Below, in pieces: positions 57,968-64,000 of a stretch of 64,000 nucleotides of DNA. The position numbers and the translations under genes are program-made. The notes beneath the pieces are model-generated. The model worked only from the letters and a program-made list of their open reading frames with translations, was not told the DNA's origin and searched no databases. The DNA is from Opisthorchis felineus (Eukaryota; Platyhelminthes; Trematoda; Opisthorchiida; Opisthorchiidae). Numbering within the stretch: the first letter of the stretch is position 1; each line of letters starts with the position of its first letter. Location of the stretch: positions 214,600-278,599 of the forward strand of contig SJOL01007002.1 in assembly GCA_004794785.1 (NCBI GenBank). The letters run 5' to 3'.

Positions 57968-60359
57968 GTAATGAACATTTGATTAGTGAAAACTTCGTAA
58001 ACCGAATAGAATTGGGAATTTTTTGTAAAATATGGCCTTAGTTCGTTCTAGTAAGCCCAAAAAGAATAATTTAGAAGTTCACCGCATTCAAGAAAACACA
58101 GTGTTTCTAATAGCATATCGTGCACTGTACGAAGCACATGTGACTGGAGGGATGTCTCCAGTTGCGCAGTTGCAACATGATAGACAAAGCATTTAAATTC
58201 GTTTGGAAACACTATTTTTCAGACCGGCAATAAAAGATAGACTGCAGATTTTGCCGGGAATCGATACAAGCTTGTGGACGAAATTTCCAGGAAGACGGTT
58301 TATTGCATGTATATGGCGTACACTGTTAATGATGATTTGAACTTGGTAGGTGGCAAGTTAAGATGGCTTAGTTTCAGCGGATCACAACCTTACGCCTAGG
58401 GTTGTTAACACCTATCGGAGGGTCCGCCGACACTAGGATTTGCCATTCCAGTGAAGAACACTACGTGCCGACAACATTTCTGGGGCATTTTAAATTAAAC
58501 CCCCTGTAGACAATCAACAGAAAAGAACTTCTTACTGAATAATCGCCCCTTTGCTGAAGTCCTGCAAAAATCAAGACCTAAACAAAATGACTAAAAACCA
58601 AAGCAACCATCATTTATCTAACTCTACGTGCATCTTATAATAAATTATCGTATACATTTAATTACAGAAGGAACAAGCAGATAAAAGTCGTGTTCTTTTT
58701 AATAGGACACTTTTAAATCTCTATCACTATAGAGTAAAATATTGCAAAACTTATTTAATCAGTCATATGCAAAATATAGTGTGATATTTCCTTTGATAAC
58801 AAACTATCCTCATGATTGCTTGTTTCAGTGCTTGCTGTGGGGTATTGGTTGTTGGACTTGAAATTCTAAACATTGAGTGACTTTTTTATTTTTTCGCCAG
58901 TAAACCATGACGGCAATTCATTCTCTTCATCGGCACAGAGGCTCCTGTTTCCTAGAGAGGGAGGTCATCGGAGCAAAGTGCTACTTTCGTGAAAGCATTC
59001 CAAACCAGTATAAACAGGAAATTCCAGGACGATTGTTGACGGCTTTGAGGGAAATTTGGACCACATTCCTCTTATTTTCAAAAACAAATTCAACTGGGCC
59101 AAACATTACAGAGTATCAACGGGCATGACATTTGTTTTCTGGAAGAAACTATTTTTCAGCGAGCTTCATTGAAAAGTTATTTCTTTGGAAAGAATGATAA
59201 ATTGTGTAAGGTACTGTGTTCATTTAACTGCACATGCTCATGAAAAATTGTCCTCGATTTTCGGTACAAGGCGTCTAGAAATTTACTTTTTCATCTTTAG
59301 GGGACCAGCAATAAGTACCTGATGTGAATCGTGGCAGATGCAAGTGGTGGTTTTTCATGAACAAATTAAATCATTTACACGGTTGCCAATCTAACTCAAT
59401 GTAGTTCTTCACATATCATATATCAGCATTAATGTTGGACAACAAATCAGGCGCATGGCATACAACGAAACACCAGCTAGTTTCGAAGAGATAATTCTTA
59501 CGAGAATTATCGATTTACTAACTGGTTTGTACAAATTCCAGGACAGTGGTAAGCTGTAATATTGATATGTACTTTTCCGAATAATGCCACTGTTCCTGTT
59601 CTCAAGGCCGTGTTTAATTAACTAGTTCTCTTAGTGGGAAATCTATTCACGGTGATGTCAGAAACTGATCCATCTTCAAATGATAGGACTAGAACCTGAA
59701 CGACATGGAAAAATTTGTGGAGAGGACCAGGTTAGAAGAATGATATTGGTCACATTTTCAGCTGTGCGAAGCCGGAAAACTTTTTTGGTGTAATGCACAC
59801 CACAGAGAGAACTCCCTATTTTCTGCACAATCCAACGTATTGCACAAATATCGCAAGAACCTCACTAGAAAATCGTTATAAAAAAAGAGTGGTACCTTTA
59901 AGCTTGTTGTGGGTAGTTACGATTGATTCATAAATTATACGGCGCTTGGAAAAACCATGGAACTATCCATGTATTTCCCAACACTCCGACAAAACGTGAG
60001 GAAGAAGCGTGTCAAAAGCCTGAGACTACCCCAGTCTTTCAGTGACTAGGTTCACTCTGTTTACCTCAAACTTTCAACAATAAGCCTGAAGGCGCCGTTG
60101 ACAGGTGCTTGAATCATGGTGCACTGAGTTTGCTTTATAACAGTTCCTACACGTTTCTGGAGTCATACATGTTTTGCGAAGTCGTCGCTCAGTATGTGTC
60201 CCTGCTTCCTACCAAAAAGAGAATGAACTTTCCCAAGGCATGACCATTCCTCAATTATCATCAGTGAGTACGTTTCAGACTATGATAAGGCAAGTATGCC
60301 ATCACGTGCGAAAACATGAAAGGAAACTACTCCCAAGGTTGCTGTAAACCTTTCGATAG
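57968..60359. other. No gene recognised
   Basis: AT-rich in the first kilobase. An acceptor-like site at about 58,905 precedes a short plus-strand frame (to 59,128), but its phase does not fit the candidate exon upstream. Confidence 0.45.
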
Positions 60360-60545
60360 CACACGATGGGTTTTGCCCTTTTTGGGGCTCAGTCCCCGAG
60401 TTTCCGTCAACCCTGTGTTCATAAACGAGAGATTCAGTTAAGTCTCCCAGGAAAGTCAAATTAATATGCGAATGAGTGCTTGTAATCTTTGTTTGTTTCG
60501 TTTTACTGGGTCCAAAGAACAGTCCATTTGAGCGTTTTTTTTTAA
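60360..60545. repeat. Palindromic-family copy with flank
   Basis: GGGGCTCAGTCCCCGAGTTT and CCGTCAACC match the flank at 2,380-2,415. Then ACGAGAGATTCAGTTAAGTC and AATGAGTG match one arm, followed by GGTCCAAAGAACAGTCCATT, the reverse complement of the outer arm edge at 2,430-2,450. Confidence 0.65.
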
Positions 60546-63500
60546 ATTTGTTCCGAATGTGTCATGGACCCACCAGGCCCTCTATTCGCCTATCTTAAAT
60601 GAAAGTGCTTTAACTGATGGGATCCAGCAACCCATGCACTTTTCGTCGTATAATCTGACCGAATATCCTCTCATTTGCCACGGGCTTTTCGCCAGCCAAA
60701 CAAAACAAAATCCATCAACAATAACAACGAAAAATTTTATCCTTGTTTGCCCTGATCTTTTCCACACAGCCCATTCTGCCGACCAATATTCCCACTATTC
60801 GTTTCATCATTTCTCTAAAGTAAACATTCCACGCTCAGGAAAACAGTGTGTGCGCCAAAGCAAATTTAGTCCTTTGTTGTTATTGTACACGTACTGCTAA
60901 GTGCATAGGTGAGGGAGAGTAAATTGGAAAGCGGAAAATTTAGCCACTTCTGTGTCCTAAACCGGCGGGCACAGTTGCACTACTAATCAGATCGAAAGAC
61001 AGGCGGCAGTGATAGGCATTGTGGTCAAATATCATATGGCGTGTCTTTTTAGACCACAAACAACCTTAACTGATGGGTGATCAGATCGATAGAAGTTCAA
61101 CAAGCCGTAATCGTAACTTATGGACAACCTTGCCATGGCCTCATCATCATCACTGACAGCAATACACCAGTGACAAATATGGCACTTGATTGCCAACAGA
61201 TTGTACCACACATTGTCGGTCAACAGAACTTTGAGCCAGACAAGCGGACACAGTATGACAGCAAGCCATCGAGGAGATTAGTAAACAACTGGAAGCACCC
61301 AACGTGGTTAAAAGACCAGTCACACCTAAGGTTTACACTTGAGAACGACCGAGGTATTACCGTGAAGTGGACATCAAAGATATCTGTCCATTTTCCACTG
61401 GCCCGCGTCAATCATCCACTGCGACTACAAAGCTCATGCGTACAGGGCAGAAAATCGTCGGCTCCGACTGGGCCAGAATCGAAAGTACCGATCTAGCAAG
61501 ATGAAAGTCAAGGGAGCGGCTGTAAATAAGGACAGGAACAGCAACCTCAAACTGTGAAGCAAAAAAGGAAGGATTCAACTAATCAGCGATGGACAGATGT
61601 TCTGCTAGCTTAGAAGTCGGTCGCAGAGCCAGTAGCTCCTGATTCACTCGATTGCGAAACATAAAAGCAAAAACGGATGTAAAGAACTTAATAATGATGG
61701 GTTGTATCTTTCGCCGACAGCCACTCACATTTTCTTGACTAGTTTGAAGTCTTGAACACAGTTTTTACTCTCTCTAAGCTGTGTAGCACTTCCTTTAGAC
61801 TGATAAGAAAAGCTGTGTTTACCACTAAATAAACCGGCGGTTCTCGAAACTCGTTCACTGCTCCGGAGATTCACTAAGCGTCCACCATCCCCAACTTTGT
61901 AAGCGAATTCCTTAAGCGAAAGCTCTCTCTTGCAGGAAGTGTGCGGTCAGTGTTCCTGGCGGTATCCGACAGCCTGTTTCAGCATACCGGTATGCCTTAG
62001 AGGATTAAGATACACCAAAATAGTTACTCACTTCCGAGGGTTTTCTGGGTGGATAGCAGCCAAGAAAAACCCAAAGGACAATTATTCACAGGTCTAATGT
62101 CCCCATAGCTAACTACGCATTGCCGGTTTTGCCATTTTTATGGGAAGGAAAGGCGTCTAAACCGGGAAATTTTTCCACAAGGTTGGAAACGCGACAGATG
62201 GTTGTTGCAACATTTCAGGATAGCTTCTAAAACAAGAAGTTTTGATCTAAAATTTCAAACATAGGTTGTTGAACACTGTCATTTTTAGTGCAACTGTATT
62301 GTCAAATCATCACAGAGCTGATCCGCTATCCTTCAGTCTTTCTAATTTCAGTGGGACAGTTCGATTTTTAATGTTATTGCAAAGCTTGCCCTGACATCAA
62401 GCCCAATAAAACCGTACTTACTCTACTCACAACACTTATAGATGGTTTGGTATTTTGGCAAAAACAAAAACAAATCAGCCATACCGTCCTGGCTTATTCA
62501 CGCAATCATGAACCAGGATTCGAAACTCCAACGATATCACCCAAGATACTGTCAGCATATTATCCATATTGCATCCATACGTCGCATTCTACTAAACGAA
62601 ATAACCAGGCTTGACCACCGCGGTCCTGTCCGGCAGCGATCTATTGTCACTATTGAAAAATGCGTCACTGAACACTCTGCAACCAATATGCACATTTAGG
62701 ATTTCATCATCCACTGAAGCAAACGTACCAGGTCAGTGACCTTGACAATCATGCACCTGCCGTGCATGCGCGCGTGACTGTGGTTACCAACCCCCACGCT
62801 CCAAACGTGTAGACCAATAATCTCATTTTGAACTGTTAGAACTCCCCAACTGGGAACCCCTTTCCATGAGATGCTTAAGGCAGCACTGACAGTGCTGCCC
62901 ACGGCGTCTATTCACACACCAGAGATGTCAAATTTCAAAAAGCGTCATAAAGAGTACACCGAGGACTGGTAATTCCACGATACACCTGACGAATAGATAG
63001 GGTGCCGTATTTGCGCAGGTGTTTGAGTCTAGACTGGTATCACCGGATTTCTCGTCCGATATGTGAAACGTTGGAGAAATAGTGTAAGGACAGTGTCATG
63101 TGTTTGTACGCATCACTAGCCCTTCTGGATGTTCCAACCTCAAGCGTCTAAGGTCACCACTTGTCTACGTCAAGGTACATACAAACAAACTGATATCTTT
63201 GTTCCCACCAAATGTACGTATTGCTTGCCACCAAGAACACCACATCCCATGGCTAACAGTGCGGCATCTTGCGGTTAATACCACAGTAGGATAGCAACAT
63301 GTAGCTGTCATCCATCCCCACAGGGCAGATGAACACGTGTTGTGTAGGTGCTGATTGACCTTTCCCACCTGCACACTTGATGACTCACGGAGAGGGTAAG
63401 GAATCAAGTTTATGTTTTTGTCAGTCGGCCGCACCTGGTCTTCGACAAAGTAATTGCCGACAAAATGGAACTAACAGAGCGATGCCTGCATAGAACTAAC

Positions 63501-63583
63501 TGCGAGCTACACCAGATGGCTGTCGATAATAGAGGATGTCGTTGAGAAAATAAAATTGCGCACATGATAGTGGATTTTTCCAG
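60546..63583. other. No gene recognised
   Basis: Plus-strand frames at 60,559-60,900, 61,077-61,496 and 62,442-62,699 have no convincing splice borders or family resemblance. No repeat was recognised. Confidence 0.4.
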
Positions 63584-64000
63584 CGCCAAAGGCTTTTGAG
63601 CTCATACGTTGTGAGTAGAACCTTGATCACTGTAAAGTTCGGCCTTGAAGACGGTTCATCCTCTCGAACTGCAGGACAAGTAATCGGTTCTCAGTCACAT
63701 GGATATGTACCGAAGTTAAGTGTGAAAACGCTGATGAGTGTTTTGCGTGAAGTAAAGATAACCGAAGCAAAACAACTTACTGAATTGTCATGGATACGCG
63801 TTCGACTTCACAGACAAAGGAGAAACATATTTTGCCCCGTGAACACAAACATTAGCAAGGAGGGATTGCGTGATCACTGTCGGTTAAACTGCTGGATAGA
63901 TGGTCCCACGTCAAAAACACTACAGTTCCTAGAGTGCAGAGAGGGAGAGCGTTGCTTCTGGGAGGTGCATGTGGAAAGGATGGGTATTATCCAACTAGAG
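63584..64000 (+). CDS. Candidate exon open to the right edge, unknown product
   Basis: After an acceptor gtggatttttccag at 63,583 the frame starting CGC CAA AGG stays open for 139 codons to the window end. It includes LSVKTLMSVLREVKITEAK, LTELSWIRVRLHRQRR and CREGERCFWEVHVERMG. A TAA lies in the same frame shortly upstream, so the exon cannot extend much further left. Length alone is not significant in a window this size. I do not recognise the family. Confidence 0.35.

Overview
The window is animal genomic DNA with moderate GC, large introns and many decayed dispersed repeats. It is dominated by one gene on the minus strand. That gene encodes the N-terminal and central part of a type IV (basement-membrane) collagen alpha chain. 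I place 27 coding exons between 41,280 (start codon) and 637. Every exon has GT/AG borders and every exon-to-exon reading phase is compatible. Together they encode about 1,339 residues: signal peptide, cysteine-rich 7S segment, then an interrupted Gly-X-Y triple helix. The last stretch of helix and the C-terminal NC1 domain lie off the left edge. The organism is an invertebrate animal. The intron sizes, base composition and tRNA-derived short repeats make me favour a parasitic flatworm of the liver- or lung-fluke kind, but nothing here proves that.

Layout. 41,176-41,280: signal-peptide exon. 38,114-38,197: 7S exon with four cysteines. 37,384 down to 20,458: eleven mostly short exons (36-174 nt) that begin with an intact Gly codon. 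17,181 down to 637: fourteen mostly longer exons, most of which split a Gly codon after its first base. One interruption ([10 protein letters not shown], in the exon at 13,966-14,144), followed about 70 residues later by a second long interruption, matches the spacing of two landmarks of vertebrate alpha1(IV). I therefore call the chain alpha1-like.

The introns carry the mobile-element load: a 90-nt-arm palindromic element (2,450-2,640), a 3 x 40 bp minisatellite (10,770-10,889), at least two families of tRNA-derived SINEs, an inverted pair of one family at 18,690-19,680, and small simple repeats.

Upstream of the collagen start (41.3-64 kb) no gene could be identified. There are SINE copies, palindromic-element relatives and a few isolated open stretches with good splice borders. 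Among them are a minus-strand exon with a likely membrane segment (55,532-55,642), a minus-strand exon ending in a stop (50,351-50,681), and a plus-strand stretch open to the right edge (63,584-64,000). These are candidates only. There is no second, divergently arranged type IV collagen gene within the 22.7 kb upstream. I found no CRISPR array, viral genome, RNA gene or new biological system.
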